DNA of 64,000 nucleotides from Hydractinia symbiolongicarpus (GCF_029227915.1 NC_079883.1:24864001-24928000), one strand, 5' to 3'. Positions 25,493 to 39,409 are shown, numbered from the stretch's first letter. Translations and numbers: made by a program. The notes: generated by a model not told the origin, from the sequence alone.

Positions 25493-27717
25493 CAGGGGCG
25501 TAGCCAGAAAAAAATTAACCTTAGTCGAACCATAGACCCGCAGGGTCAACATCACACCGCAGGTGCGATAATAACCAACTGGGGGTTTGAGGGGCGTTGT
25601 GAGCCCCGCAAGGGTCAACGCCTTTTTACGCCCTTTAAGCGCTGAAACGCCATAAAACCGACTCTCTGACATACGCGATAGACGTTAAGTATTGATCGAA
25701 TTGATCGAAAAAGGGGAATAAATGACAACATAAAATACATTAAAATCTTTATCATCAAGGTTGTAATCAAACCAGCAATAAGACAACACAACACCATCAT
25801 AATGTTTTTTATAGATTGAAAGTTATTAAAGCAATAATTAAAATGTTCATTCTTCTTTCTTCATATTTAGCACCAAAATAACGTTTTCTGCAGATTGGAG
25901 GTTATTAAAAAATAACCAAATCAAAATCTTCTTTCTTCATAAATATAATAAAAAATTCAAAAATTTAATGAAATGGAACCATGGACAAAATGCCTTCATA
26001 CAAATCATTGAAAACCCTCGTGTTAATAATACGTTCCAAACATCGTGTTACAAACATTAAAATTATGGGCATAGTTGGGATTGTTAGTTAAGTAAGGAAC
26101 ATTCTTGCGTAAAAATTTTAACCTACTTTTGGAAAATTTGTAAAAATATGTTACGTTTGATTCGATTCATCATGTTTCAGAAATAATGTACAAAGCATGA
26201 ATTACAGACAACTAAATTTAAGCAATGCAAAGAACAAGGATATGTATAAAGCTAATCTGTTTTGCTTTAAAATGTTAGCATGACAACTATTAATTTTAAC
26301 AGATACATTGCCAGCATCGTCATAACATTGACCTTATCAATTCTGTATATATATCAAGAGAAAGTTCATAAGGTTTTTAAAATGACCTTTGAAAAAGACA
26401 AACCTGAGAGCCTGAATAAACCTTAAGACGTCCTCTCGCAAGTTACAATGGGAAGAATAATCGTGATCACTGAGGTGTTGAGCTTGTCGTGGTGAGTGCC
26501 TACATTATATTTCCCAATACCGTTAATAAAACCTGAAGGGAATGAATCTACCAAGGTTCTGCAGATAAAACTTTTTTAGGTTTAATAGGTTTCGATTTAG
26601 AAATCCCTTTGACGAAAAAGATTCTAAGTTAAAGGTTTGCTTTTTACAAATGGAAGAAGTCTCGTCATTAGTGCTAGAAGTACCACATTGATTAACTAAC
26701 GTTTGGGCTACTGCAAAAGGAACAACTTCGAGATGATATACACGTTTCCTTTTTCTTTTCTTTTGCTTTGTTATCATAACGTATGACAACCTAGCTTAAA
26801 ATATTGAGCAGAACGCTTTAACGTAGCTTTACTCAAACTTAAAGAAACTGAAGGGATTAGGTTTAAATTGCCCAGAAGGTTTGTCATTATCGCAAAATAA
26901 AATAGATACTGGTTGTAAATTTTTATTTGAAGGCAGATGAGGAAAAATCTTCTGACTTAAAACCGTCTTGAATCATAGCTGACCACAATCAGGATAAAAA
27001 GTTAAAATATTTCTCTTAAATAAACTGTTATAAGGGCTTATAAGAATAGCTTTATTCTGTATAGCTACAAGATCTGCTGTCTACACAGAGTTACAGAAGA
27101 GGATAAATGGCTAGCTAATTGAAAACTTGAACGTGCTTTCTACACAGGAAAATAAATCTGAAGATTTACATACAGATACAAAATTCGGATGGTTCGAGTA
27201 TAGCGAATTTTCATGAAGCTCTATACAAGTTATAAAGCTAAATACGGATCCACGTTTGACAGCAACCTCATGCTTTCTTCACCTTCACAACTTCGCTAGC
27301 CTTGTTGTTTTTCTTGACTTTCTTGCGTATGTTCTATAGCCATATATGGAGCGAATTTTTAACCTCTCTGCGAAATTTACTAGCCAATAGGATGCGTCCA
27401 AAATGACCATAAATGGAAGACACAAGACCGTACATAGGCATAATTTTCGCAGGTAATCCTGCGAAAAAGACTATCTGCGAAACAAAGTAGAGATTCAACA
27501 CCTCAGCCTGCAAAACAAAGTGGATACTGTTAAATCCTGCGAAAACGACGTGCGAAGCGCGAAGCTTGTGTGCGCCGCCCGGAAAAAGATTTGTGCCGGA
27601 TGCACAATTGGTGCGCCCATCCATGTGTTGGCGGTGGCGGTGGAAAAAACGACGTGTTGAAATGGAAAAAGTAGGTCAGTCGATCGCAGAGCCTGACTGA
27701 CGCTGGCTACGCCCCTG
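25493..27717. mobile_element. non-autonomous DNA transposon with 15-bp TIRs
   Basis: Both ends carry the perfect 15-base inverted repeat CAGGGGCGTAGCCAG / CTGGCTACGCCCCTG, a CAGGGGCG-type end common in hAT- and Kolobok-like transposons. The flanks (ACATGCAA and CAGATGTG) do not match as a clear target duplication. No transposase frame is seen in the ~2.2-kb interior. GC-rich subterminal blocks (near 25540-25640 and 27540-27660) contrast with an AT-rich middle. Confidence 0.6.
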
Positions 27718-30700
27718 CAGATGTGATTTAATAAATCATATCAATCGAAATTTGCGTATAATAAATTATTGTACACAAATGTCAGCGTCGACGAGTACTA
27801 AAAGAATGTATAAGAATGTTCGGTGTTTTAAACGAAACATTTTCAACTTTTTAGTACTTTTAAGGCAGTTCCCCTAGAAAAAAACTATATCGCAAAGGAT
27901 TGTCCTTTCTGAAGATACTTGATGAGGATATCATAGTATGTGACGGTACGACAAAATTAAGTCAAAAATTTCAGTGATTGGTTGCCATGGTTACCCGTTG
28001 CTAGGAGAAGTATAGGCAAAATATGATATTTTGCTGCTCGACGCCTAACCAAATAACTGAATAACATGCGTTATTTCAAGCGCCTTTTTAGCTGTTTTTG
28101 TTCCTCAAGGGTCACGTGTATGGATTGAGTGAAGCGCATTTTCGCAAGGCTGACTCGTCTTCCAGAGAACTGATGCGGTATTTTTTGGACGACAGAAAAG
28201 CTAAAACAGTGCGAAACAGGCAATATCTCGACAAAATAACTGAAAGACAAAACTTCGATTTGAAAATCGGTTTCATTTAAACACTAGGTGGTACTAATGC
28301 CTGCATCCACAGAAGAAATTGTAAAGCGTGGGTGCTTCGATCTTGAGAATTTTAGTTTCGCGTGGATTCCGAACTTAAACGGCAAAAAACTTGTTTAAAG
28401 ATTATTTTATGGACATTCTTGACTTGTGGATCGACAAAAGGTGTACGCCAGCCCTATTTCGACCTGAAAAGCACCAAATACCTAAGACCTTAAATGTAAA
28501 CTCTGACGAGTTCACTTCGGAGGGTGCGTCGTTAAGACAGCTTTCTGAATGCTTGTGGAACACCACATTTAATATTCAGAATTGTCATATATTGTCTTAG
28601 GAGGCCCTAAAGTATCATTTAGCTATTGCAAGGAATTAAACAACGACGGAGGGGCAAGGAAGTTGTCTAAAAATGGTTGCTATGGGCGTTGCTATGCACT
28701 TATATTTGCGGTTGGTTGGAAAAAGTGGCAGAATGCGCAATAAAAACCTAAATTTGTCATAAGCACTACTTGCCACGGTATTCTAAGATGAATTTGCTGT
28801 CAGAAAACAGCTAAATAAAAATTCTTGAAATTTAGAAAATATTTCTAGGGAAACCACCTTAAAAGAAACAACTGACACAAACTTAATTTATTATGCAGTC
28901 ACGGTAGTTTAACTTTAATTGTCTTTTAATTTTCACTCGATTGTTGTCTATTTCGTGAAAAGAAGCGCTATTTCCGCGTTCCGCAGAAGTGCGGAAATGT
29001 AGTTTCTTTTGTGTTCTGCAAAATAGGTAATAATACGTTCTAGCGCATGCGCCATGAACCGATTTAAAAAGTAACCTCGTGGTCGTTCAATACACAGCAA
29101 CAAGCAGTTAATTTAAGCGACTGATGATGTTTTGTTAATTTATTTATTTTTTCTATTCTTTGTGTATCAATTCCTTGAACGACATGGCCGGACAAGCTCT
29201 ACTAACAAACATCAATAGATTGATCGACTTGGGAATTGTAAAAGGCATACAAATGACGCATAAATATGCATTCAGGCGTGCGACTTAAAGAGACGAGAAT
29301 GTGAGACTCTGTTGACACCCTTAACCTTGAACGGGAAGTAGCTGCTGCATTGTTTCCAAGAATACTTTTCGCTATACGGGAGGTTTTTCCTATTTGGCGT
29401 AGCTACGTCAAACAGTTGAAGTAGTCAATCGTCCGTACTGTGCTTTATCGGCAAATACAATTTTTTATATGCCTGTATCTCCGTGTCTTAAATTTACGAA
29501 TACTGTTATCAACTTCAAAACAAAACTTTCAGGACGATATCGACATAAACTTTAACCTTATCTGTTTCTAAAAAGAATCACTCAACAGTATTAAAAAATA
29601 GCAAAATAATATAAAATACGAAACAAATTAAACTACTGCCGTATTTTTATGAAAATTCAGTTGGTGTAGTGTCCATATGACGATTTTTTGCCTGTTCCAG
29701 CCCTACAAGTAACATTTTTGAGCGGTGACAACATGTCTTCTTGATTGTTTTAAAGACTTATTTTAGATTATCCAACATTATTATGTACAAATAGAGAAGC
29801 TCCAAAGGTTTTACGCCCTTTCAGGGTTCTTGTGAGCAATAACAGTGAGGTTTTTTTGATGCCTTTCCGAAAACCAGTTTTATTGCAACTGGCATTGATT
29901 TTAGCCGCAAAGTTAATTTTGTAAGCAAAATATTCCAGTATTAAAAGATTTTAGCTTGATACAAACGTACAGCACCGTTGAGAAGAAAATAGTCTTAAGA
30001 ATAAGGTTTGCTATTTAAGAACTTTTTTAGCATTGAAAGGATTTTTGTTTTATTTTTAGCTCAATTTTCTTATGTAGAAAGGAAGGTAAACCTGGAATGT
30101 GCTGAATTTGTTTTGAATATGCAGTTTGTTGTGAAATTTGAAAAATGTGTATTCTCCCTGAGAGTGTGTAAAATAAAACACTTTCCATTCTTATTTGCCA
30201 AGTCGTATAGCCTGATTTGTTTCCGGTTTGTTCTTGCATCTTACGTCACTTTAAATTTTATTAATTCTGCATTTTTTTTAGATATTTGAGTCTTAGGTTG
30301 CTTTTATTTTATTCTTATTTTTGGCCAAATCTAAACTTGTGTTCTCATATAAAAAGTATGTACGAAATATATGTCCAAAAATATATGATGAAAATCCTGC
30401 TAAGTGTATGTTATAAAAATTTGTTAAATTTGCGAATGGTTAACAGTGATCGTTTTACCCGATTGTGACTCGTGGGGTGTACTTGTTTGCGAGCAAGCGT
30501 AATATATCATCACATAGAAACACACCTTCTTAAGTATTCACTTTTGGTTATTTCCCCAGTACACTAATGTTTAAGAACACGTAAGATATTATTATATGCG
30601 CTTTGTTACTTCCCAAAAATATTTCATTGTTCTTACAAAGAATATTTCTTGATTAAAAAAACCTGGTTATATAAACGTACGTTTAAAACGCGCCAGTATT

Positions 30701-30890
30701 TGAATAAGTAATACAAACGTGCATTAAAAATTAAAACAACATTCATCCATTACGTCATTCGAAGCCAATAGAAGCAAAGCTTCTCAGTTTTTGCTAAGAA
30801 ATTCGTAAAAACAAACTAAGTAAGATGTTTAGCAACGAACCATTTAAGATGGTAGCAATTTCAGTGAGAAAAAAATTATAATTTTTAAGA
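27718..30890. other. non-coding stretch
   Basis: No supported gene. A frame at 28098-28280 has some protein-like character but no recognisable family and no clear splice context. Confidence 0.4.
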
Positions 30891-31502
30891 ATGATTTTTA
30901 AACCTGAACTGGAGTATTTGTCACGTTCTTTCGAAGGGTTGACTGCAAAACAAACTCGTAACGCAAGTCAAGAAGAAAAGAATTGGAAAGAAAACTTTAT
31001 CAATATCATTGAATGTTATTTTGAAGACAAAAACCTATCTCCTAAGGAGAATAATGTGAAGTGTTATATTCCTTCGAGGGGTTATTTCACTCACAACCAA
31101 GATAATTCAGGTGAACAAGGAGGTTGTGGAAGATATTGGGATTCTGCAAAAGCAATGGTAATCTTTGTTTGTTTCGTAGAGAATCAGAAACTTATTATGG
31201 AACGGCAATACCTAGGACAATCTTGCGATATCTGTGTTGACTCACCATATCAACTTCCTTTGTTTCATGAAAGGACCATCAAACGGATCCTTAGGAGCTT
31301 GCTTGTTATGGTGCTGCCAAAGATGTTTGATATTGTTGATCCCTCGTTAGACGAGGATAGGGAAGATGCTGTGTACAGACATGGAGGAGCTCACAACAGA
31401 CCAATCTGTGAAGCTTGCAAGAAAGGAATTTGTGGTCAGAAAGGGGTTGTTGTCAAAGACCTTAGTGCGAAGTTGAATAAACTTTCTATTAAAAAAAAGT
31501 AA
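30891..31502 (+). CDS. 3CxxC-type zinc-finger (RTP-like) protein
   Basis: A 203-codon uninterrupted frame with an ATG start. It shows the layout of the 3CxxC zinc finger found in receptor-transporter (RTP) proteins and relatives: a GRYWDSAKA block (residues ~80-88), then ERQYLGQSCDICVDSPYQLP (~105-125), and a final HNRPICEACKKGICG (~167-182). The first CxxC is degenerate, with only one Cys before RYW; the other two are intact. It has a basic Lys-rich C-terminus and no membrane segment, whereas vertebrate RTPs carry a C-terminal anchor. The gene may be intronless. A hairpin-like ACGCTTT/AAAGCGT stretch follows the stop. The role in this organism is unknown; relatives act as chaperones or antiviral factors. 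Confidence 0.74.
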   Translation: MIFKPELEYLSRSFEGLTAKQTRNASQEEKNWKENFINIIECYFEDKNLSPKENNVKCYIPSRGYFTHNQDNSGEQGGCGRYWDSAKAMVIFVCFVENQKLIMERQYLGQSCDICVDSPYQLPLFHERTIKRILRSLLVMVLPKMFDIVDPSLDEDREDAVYRHGGAHNRPICEACKKGICGQKGVVVKDLSAKLNKLSIKKK

Positions 31503-34500
31503 AGCGTGACAACATTTTTTATCACGCTTTGGAGAAAATATTGCTTAAATAATGTTCATCATCGTTGAGTTTCAAAATATTATTTAAAATATATTTTATG
31601 TTTCTGCTAATATATTATTTGTTTCTTGCTTCTTGCTTCTTGCTTCTTTTTTGTTTTGTTGATAAGAACTAACAAAATCTAGACCTGAGACTGGCTATTG
31701 TTATTTTTTAGCCAATCCAACCTGATCTTATTTTGTTCTTATAAGGAAACAACGCAAGTAATTCCAGAATATTTTGTTCTTTTTTTTCATGATTTTTTTC
31801 TTAATGTTTTCTGGAATTTATGATTTATGTAACATGACCCTTCAACTTTATTACTAGTTAGACTTTATAGAAAGTTTTCCACAAAATCTCTAAATCAATT
31901 CCTGCATGACTTTATAGTAAATACTTTAATAGGTTGAGTCACCTTTATACAAAATAAAAGAAGATAGATCGCTTGTCCACCTTGAGATTATGTTGGTGAA
32001 GACTTTTCATAACATATGTCATCAAGAAATTAGCTTTTCTTATTTGTCTCTTCAACCGCTTTATCATTATTATCTATTCTTTATCTTGTTACACGGCTTC
32101 AGTGAGTTTTCTTACACTAAAACTTTATTCAGATTCTGCTTAATAATGCTTTTAAGTCCCGAATAAAATCGTGCAAATATGCGATAGATGCTATCACTTT
32201 ACTGTAATTTGAAATATGTTAATATGTTGGAGTTCTTTAATACACTATCCGGTTTTTTATCATCTTATATAATAATATTGTAAAATAAGTGTTGTAAAAT
32301 CGTGTAAACACCAAGGGGTTATTAAAGGCGTCGCATGGCTTAGGAAGAAGAACAAGTGGGATAGATCCGTACGCATTTTTTGGAAAATACATAAAATCTT
32401 CCACATGTCTCGGTGTATGTGTTTCATGAATTAAAATACAAAGCCTCATTAAAGTAACAGGGAGCACTTTTAAGAACCACGTGTTACATGTGCTCCAATT
32501 ATTTTGATTAATGTAGGCCCAGTGATAACAAACACCCTTACTTTATAATAGAAAGAATGTTGTGATGAAAAAGGTAATAAAAAAGTAAAACATTTCACCA
32601 GATTTCCAATATCGACATCTGCTAGAAACGACATGTAGGGTCATCGGCTGATGCAGTACAAGAAACTAAGTAATGTCAATTTTAAGTTCAGGGTCAGTGC
32701 ATAATTGGCACAACTTTCTTTTTACTGCCGAGCTAGTTATCTATCAGAAATATTTTCGCCCATCCGCATTTCTAATTTATCACTGTCTATGTGTACGCTA
32801 TTACGATTGTTTACCAAGGAAACCTTTTTTAGCTGCTATTGGTATTGTATCAACAAAGGGTCCTGCAAAGCTGATCCTAGTGCTATTTGCACACAAGGTG
32901 GGAGCAATGTCAATGACATAGAAAACATGTTGTCACCGCTCAAACCTATTGCTAGCAAGGTGGAACAGGCAAAAATCGTGATATGGATAACACCATACCA
33001 ACTGAATTTTCATAAAAAGACAGCAAAAATGCAATCGTTAGAAAGGAAACGAGAAAATATTTACACAATCGTGTAAATTACACAATTACACAAAAAGTGC
33101 AGCACTGTTAACCATTCGCGAACTTAACTCACATTATTTTACACATGCTTATCAATATGTACATCATGCATTTCTAGAACATTTTATGTACACTTTTTAA
33201 ATGAGGACACACGCCTAAATTTTGTCAACAATAAGAATAAAATAAGACTTAAATAAATGAGAAACATGCAGAAAGAGTGTAGTTTGAAAATGCTCTTAAA
33301 ATAACCGGAGACAAATCAAGCTAAAATACCTCGACAAATAAGAACGGAAAGTGTTACATAAAGCATAATTGACCATACATTTATTTACATACATATACAT
33401 ACATATACATATTTTGTATTTCAAACACTCTTTTAAGGAAAACATACATATTTCGAATATTTCTTTTAAAATAACATATTTTAAACAACGAACATATCTA
33501 TAACACCAGGTTCACATGCCTGTTTATCTAAGAACATTAGCCCTCGAAAATGTAACAGAAAGTCCCTGCCGTCTTAAAGATTTCGGATTTTTAACAGCCA
33601 ACCCTCTCGGGACAACTTCCCTCTCATTACCGCTCCGCTTTTCGGTATTTCTATTCTGACAAGTGTCAAACCAGTTCAAGAGCATTTCGCTTAGCAGCTT
33701 CTTAACTCTTTGTCTAAAATCAAAATTTTTACCCTTAGAAAATTGGGTTAACATGGAGTGAATTTACTATTTTTTGAACTCAAAGAAGTAATACACACCC
33801 TTTTTAAGTAGCTACTTAGCTATAGACATTTCTATGAAGTAAACAGACAGTGTAAGAGCGTAAGAACACAAGTCAAAAGTAGTCACCCAAATAAGCTTTA
33901 GAACACAAGCAAAACTAAAAGATGAACCAAGAAATGAACCAAGAACGAAAAAAAAAACAAGTTTTACAGTAAGTAGGGTACTGAAACTAAAGAGAGTCAA
34001 CAAAAAATTATAGCAACTGAAGTTAAAAAGGAATTAAAAATCAACACAAGAATTGGTCGCAAAATAGGTAAAAATTATAGACACCATCCGCTGAAAACCA
34101 TAGAAGATTTTAAGTGGTCTTTTAAAACGTTTTTGATCAAAACCTTATAAGGTCTCAAAGAGTGCTAGACAGGGTCTCTTGTTAATCAGAAAGGTTTGCT
34201 AAGAGATATTTTCTCTAAAGACCTTGAAGGTCTTGCAGACGATTTTCCTGCTCTATTTACTTCTAATAATACGTTATCATTATTTATCCGAATTCTATCT
34301 CTAATATATTTTTTCCAGTTTATTTTATTTTATAAAGAGCCATTTTATTGTAAATGGATAAGCCTTGAAATTATATTTTACTTACTTTTAGTTCGACATT
34401 TACATTAAAAACCCATAAAGCTTTTCCGTAATACTCTAATAGTTTCGGCGAAGTTTTGGAATGATGACCCCGGAGCCGTAAAAAAAACATTAAAAATAGT

Positions 34501-36549
34501 TATTTTTCATAATACCAATGCATCTATTTTAAATCGCTAAATTCCCGTGGATTTTACGGACAGGTAAATTCCGGTGGATTGTTTCACGGACTTTTCACTG
34601 GTAATTAAAACAACTTTCGTTTTATCTATCAGGTAAAATATCTTTAGGATGGTTACTCTCAATAAACGTCCAGTCAAAAGAGAACGAGAAGAAGCAAAGA
34701 AGAACAGACATAATATTCGGTTTATGTTAGTTAACGCTTGTATATAAGTAGAAATATATCTGATTGATACATACTTTAGGGTGGAGGTTGAAGATGGAAT
34801 TAGCTTTAATAGTGAATAGGTTTTGTAGATAACGGTTCAAAATGGCAGATTGGAAACCCTTCCGCAAACAACCCTTCACTTTATGATAACTAAAGAATGA
34901 TAACAAGTTGGTTTTAAATTGTTCATTAGTATGAATATGAACTGTGTGTATTTTTCTAACTGTGGTCCTCCAGATTTTTGACGTCAAAATATGTACCGCG
35001 GTCGTCTCCATTAAAGTGTGGATGGGGATATCCTGTAAATTACAAACACAGCGAACAAAGTAAAAACGAAATAAAAAGATATCGTTCGTGTTTGTCGTCC
35101 TCTCTGCTGCAATATATTGCATACATGTAGACAGCATTAGCGCACCTGTACAATATGTTGTCTTACAAAATAACACTCCTATGATTTCTTTATATCACAT
35201 TCAGAGGACGGCGATTTAAGAATTATTTCAGGTTGGCGTTTGTTCGACAATAGCGGCGAACGGTACACTGTAACGCTTTCAGCGCTCAAAAAAATGTCAA
35301 AAATGATTTTGACTTTTGAAGCGAACAGCGCAGACAAAAGCGCTCCTAAATATTGCGCAATCTCTTTACTTACAAATGTATAAGTACGGCAAATCACATT
35401 TTTCCGCTGACAAATGTATACACAATATTAGAGAATATACTCACGAAGTGTTCTGTTACCTTCTCCTGGTAGTTCAGTTTTGTTGACAACAAAAGAGTAC
35501 TTTCCATGAAGTATTTTTCCCTGACTTGAGTCCAACAACGCTTTTTTATCTCTTTAAGTGTTTGTTAAATACATAAATTATTTCGACTAGAATACGTCTT
35601 TCTAAATCTATTTTGAGGTCAAAATAATTGCTAGGTTTAAATCTTGATTTCAACCAAAGAGTTTGCCAAGCATAATTTTCAAAATTTTAGCATACAAAAG
35701 GACTTATGTATTAGATATATAAGAAATTTAAGAAAATTATTTAAAATTTAATTACCCATCACAGGTCGATATTACTTGTTTATTAAAAACCGATGAGTAT
35801 TTTAAATTTCGAATAATTATGCGCGGGAACTGACAAACCTTAAAATTAGAATAACAAAAGAAAGGTCACATCGAGACGAGTCTAGTACAATAGAAATTTA
35901 AAAGATGTTTCTCCTTTTCTATTTGTTTTCTCCTAGGTTTAAAACGTATTAGAATCCTAGAGAATTAACCATTCCTTGGTAATTTAACATTTATTAAGTA
36001 AAACCATAACTTGGGAAAAGTCAGCCCTGTTTACAAAGCATCAGGATAGACTGATAAAAACGCGTCAGTCCAAAAATTTAATACGGTTTGCTACATTAAT
36101 TCCTCTTCTATTGGTCATCTTCGTAACAACTTTCTCAGCAAAAGTCGAATCACTGCTATCGTTTGCAGGCTTTGGTTGGTTGAAACGGAAGGCCCACATC
36201 TTTTTTACGGAACTTATTTGTTAAAACTGTCTCGTAGGTTAGTAGTCGGTTAGGTTAGTAGTCATTCATTTAGTCGTTAGTAGTTAACTTGCTAAATGAT
36301 ATTTCTACTTTCCTAAAAAAGTCATACGAATTATTCAAAAAATAACAGTAATACCTTAAATTAAATAGACCACAAGACCAGACAACATGATAAAAAAAAC
36401 TCTGTTACAAAAAAAACGTTAGGAATTTATATTTTCTGTAATTATTTTTAGCTATCAAAGCTGTACTGAGAAGTCAGCCTTCAAGCCTTGGTTAAGCGCA
36501 GTTAAGATTTTTATAGAAAAAAACATCAAAACAATTTTTGCATGCGCAG
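31503..36549. other. non-coding / intronic stretch
   Basis: No firm gene. It contains a TTGCTTC microsatellite (31621-31645) and a CATA-type microsatellite (33381-33412). Earlier exons of the CRD-kringle receptor should lie here or further upstream, but I could not pick one out. Minus-strand frames at 35179-35397 and around 34985-35035 look weakly exon-like and remain unassigned. Confidence 0.4.
33381..33412. repeat. TACA/CATA microsatellite
   Basis: Tandem ACATACATATACATACATAT-type units in AT-rich non-coding DNA. Confidence 0.7.
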
Positions 36550-36819
36550 ATATGGTAACACAAATAACATGTTTTCAAAGACACCCAACGTGTTTGGTTT
36601 CAGCAAGTAATAATAAAACTATTAATTCACCACCGTGTCGAAGAAATTGTGAAAGAAAAAATTGCTCTAAATTAGCCAAGAAGATCATTAAAACTTACAA
36701 ATTTCTCTACAAGTTATGCCCAGGCAAAATTTCTGATCCGGGAATACTTATCAATGCAATTGACTGTGTCAACTTCCCAAAGGAAGACATAAACAACATT
36801 GAGCGTTGTCAACTACTTT
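36550..36819 (+). CDS. receptor exon: C-terminal half of a Frizzled-like cysteine-rich domain
   Basis: An exon bounded by an acceptor (GCGCAG, AG at 36548-36549) and a consensus donor (GTAAGT from 36820), with phase-1 borders at both ends. It encodes about 90 residues with the spacing of the second half of a ROR/MuSK-type Frizzled CRD: a C....P.C block, then PPCRRNCE, NCSKLAKK, LCPGKI, a Cys in AIDCVNFP, and a final ERCQ. Together with the kringle and membrane exons downstream this suggests a ROR-like receptor, which binds Wnt-type ligands in other animals. The N-terminal half of the domain was not located. Domain call is moderate; exon call is stronger. Confidence 0.66.
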
Positions 36820-37474
36820 GTAAGTTATTTTTAGAATTATGTTATTGATGTCAAACTTTTATAGTAACACCAAAAAGTGCTAACTTGTCGGTAAACAAAT
36901 GGAGAGGCATAAAAATTCTCTTTGCGAAGACTGACACACGGAAGTTTGCACTCGAGAGATAAACCAACAAACATACGAACCAACCACAATAGAATGTGGT
37001 TTGTAAAATTAGGAAAATGGTCTCATCATGGCATGTGTGATTTATTGATTTAGGGCACTTTACTTAGATTTTTATCAGTAGTAAATTAGGACATAATTAG
37101 CACAAAACGCAAACTGAAAGAGCTACTTAAAAATTCGAAACCAGTGTTTTTTTTTACATTTAGCAAGAAGCATCTACTCCTAAAGTTAGCCTCGCTTGTA
37201 TTCTACAAAGATTCACAACGTTAAGTACACAAAACGTCAAAAGCATTTCAGTCACAATTTCTAACGCTGGGTTACAGAACAACTTCTGCTAGAGTCAATT
37301 TATTACCTAAACTTCTAGCAATTTAGAATACAAGTAGGCTAACTAATTTTTTGTGGAGATGCACATTGATTAAGACAAGGTTTTAATATATTACGTAAAG
37401 AATTTAGCTGTAAAATTTAAACCTTTGTCTCTTTAACTCGTCTAATGAAGTAACATTTTTTTATCATTTTTGAG

Positions 37475-37735
37475 CTTTCAAAGAAGGAGAAAAAACTTAT
37501 ACCGAGCATTGTTATGAAGGAAATGGAGACTCATACAACGGTACTGTCAACAAGACTACAGATGGGAAGACATGTCTACCATGGAGTATCAATTCGTTTC
37601 TATCTGCACCACTTTACAACAACTTACGGAGCAACTTTTGCAGGAACCCTCAAGGATATGGAAAAGCACCCTGGTGCTATGTAAACAAAGTCCCACGCCT
37701 GTGGGAGTATTGTGATATTCCTACATGTTTTATTG
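37475..37735 (+). CDS. receptor exon: kringle domain
   Basis: Acceptor AG at 37473-37474 after a T-rich tract; donor GTAAGA from 37736; both borders phase 1, matching the previous exon. The peptide is a complete kringle with all six cysteines in canonical spacing: HCYEGNGDSYNG, a Cys in GKTCLPW, NFCRNPQG, APWCYV, and EYCDIPTC. Kringles next to a Frizzled CRD are characteristic of ROR receptors. A different acceptor at 37482-37483 would create a stop across the junction, which is why the upstream AG was chosen. Confidence 0.84.
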
Positions 37736-37982
37736 GTAAGAGTAGTTACTCCTTGTCTCGTTTGGCATTTGAAAAATTAAACAATGACTTCAAATGCAGG
37801 ACTCATTAATGTATAGCGCCAACGAAAGAAAAGTTAACAACGTAAGAAATGGCAAAGTGATGTCGGAAACAAAATATTGGTGTCTAAAGGAGATTCCATG
37901 CCGGCTTATTTTAATAATTAAGTCAGTTAACACTAATCAAGCCAGGTTTGGTTGAAAAAGATTTTCAAAATTTGCCCCGCTG

Positions 37983-38029
37983 TTGCAACTTGGAGAAAAG
38001 AATACGTATTCTTTCCTCCAAGGTTGCAA
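37983..38029. repeat. near-perfect palindrome related to a MITE end
   Basis: Two arms of about 23 bases meet at AATACGTATT; each arm reads TTGCAAC...TTGGAG...AAAGAATAC. The arm matches the ends of the inverted repeat at 23449-24228, so this looks like two element ends joined head-to-head. Confidence 0.6.
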
Positions 38030-38865
38030 TAAGTGAGTGCATTTCCCCCCCAAATTTGACTAATGCTGCATGAAAAACATTCTGCATTCAGAAAGCGCAG
38101 AAAACTACTTTCTTAGACATCATATTCTTTTAAATGACGATTATTTGGCTATTTGTCGAATTTGATAACAACACCTACTGATTATTGCACTTGTGCCAGT
38201 ACGCTGCAAGGGCGCTACGTTGGCAGAGGTGTAGGCCAGGTTAGCAACGTTAAAACACTTTCGGTTTCTTTAAAATCCCTATTATATAACAATCCACACG
38301 AAGAAGGCCTGTGATTGTTCAAAATCAAAAACATGTAGCGTGCTAAGTCATCAAACTATATTGTCCTTTGAAATGTTGATTTTGAGTTCTTCTCAAGAAA
38401 TTGCAAAGGTAGATATAATTATGGTGGATATGCTTATCCTCAGAAAAATTAAATTCGTTTATTAGTCGTAAGGCCATCTGTATTTAAACATTTTGGGTTC
38501 TTGCACGTTGCACGTAATTTGCTTATAATAAAACCTTTAACATACCGTTAGAGTTATCGTTTTTGAAAGTTTCGCGAGACATAGTTTGTGAAAAAGGTCT
38601 GAAATTTTTGAAAGGTTCTCTTGTAAAAATTTTTTTAAACAATAAAAAATGTCGCGGTTATACTTTTTTATTTATTTTAAAAGACGGAAATTATTAATTT
38701 TGAACTGGAAGGCAACTTACGCAGACAGGAGTGCTTAAAATTACGCATGTTTCTGACGTAACAAAGAATCCTGTTACTCTTATATAACTCTAATATACTA
38801 TTGCATGTCATAATCCCTCTTTTGTATGAGCCTGGTGTTGCTTGGATGTGGATCCTAGTGGCTCG

Positions 38866-38945
38866 TGGTGGCTTGTGGGGCTCGTTTGTGCTCGTTTGGG
38901 CTCTTTAGGGCTAATTAGAGCTTGTTAGGGCTTGTATGTGGCCGT
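38866..38945 (+). repeat. degenerate ~10-bp tandem repeat
   Basis: About eight units resembling GGCTCGTTTG (also GGCTTGTGGG, GGGCTAATTA and similar) inside the receptor intron. Confidence 0.55.
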
Positions 38946-39409
38946 CTGTTGTTTATGTTGGTTACGCTCTTTGAAAATAGCGATCGTCGGATAATCAAGT
39001 TTATATTTGTTTATTCGCTAGGGCCTGCATAGAGTTTTTGTTTCTAGACAGAACAGCTTCGAATTTTTATCTCGAGTGTTAACGAAAAGTAGTGAATTGC
39101 ATTATTATAAGAACTCTTAACTAAACTTTTCATTCTATCTTATCTAACTTACCCAGTTAACAAATACAATAATAACCTCCATCCCTAACCTTACCTCGCA
39201 AACTCGATCGGCCCTTGAACCACAGGAGATTTTTTAAGAAAGGGCTGAAGGTCGGTTTTTATTGTCCAATAATAAACCCCGCGAAATACATATAACGCTT
39301 TTAAGAGGGTGGCTATAACAAAAGAGTTGCGACGATATGTAAATTATGTAAAGGTTTAGAAAAAAACTAACAGATTTATCCTAATTAATTATTTTTTTCT
39401 TTTTTATAG

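Noticed and set aside
34985-35397. possible minus-strand exons of an unknown gene
   Set aside because: Two short protein-like stretches with weak splice sites, but no consistent phase or family; not enough to call.
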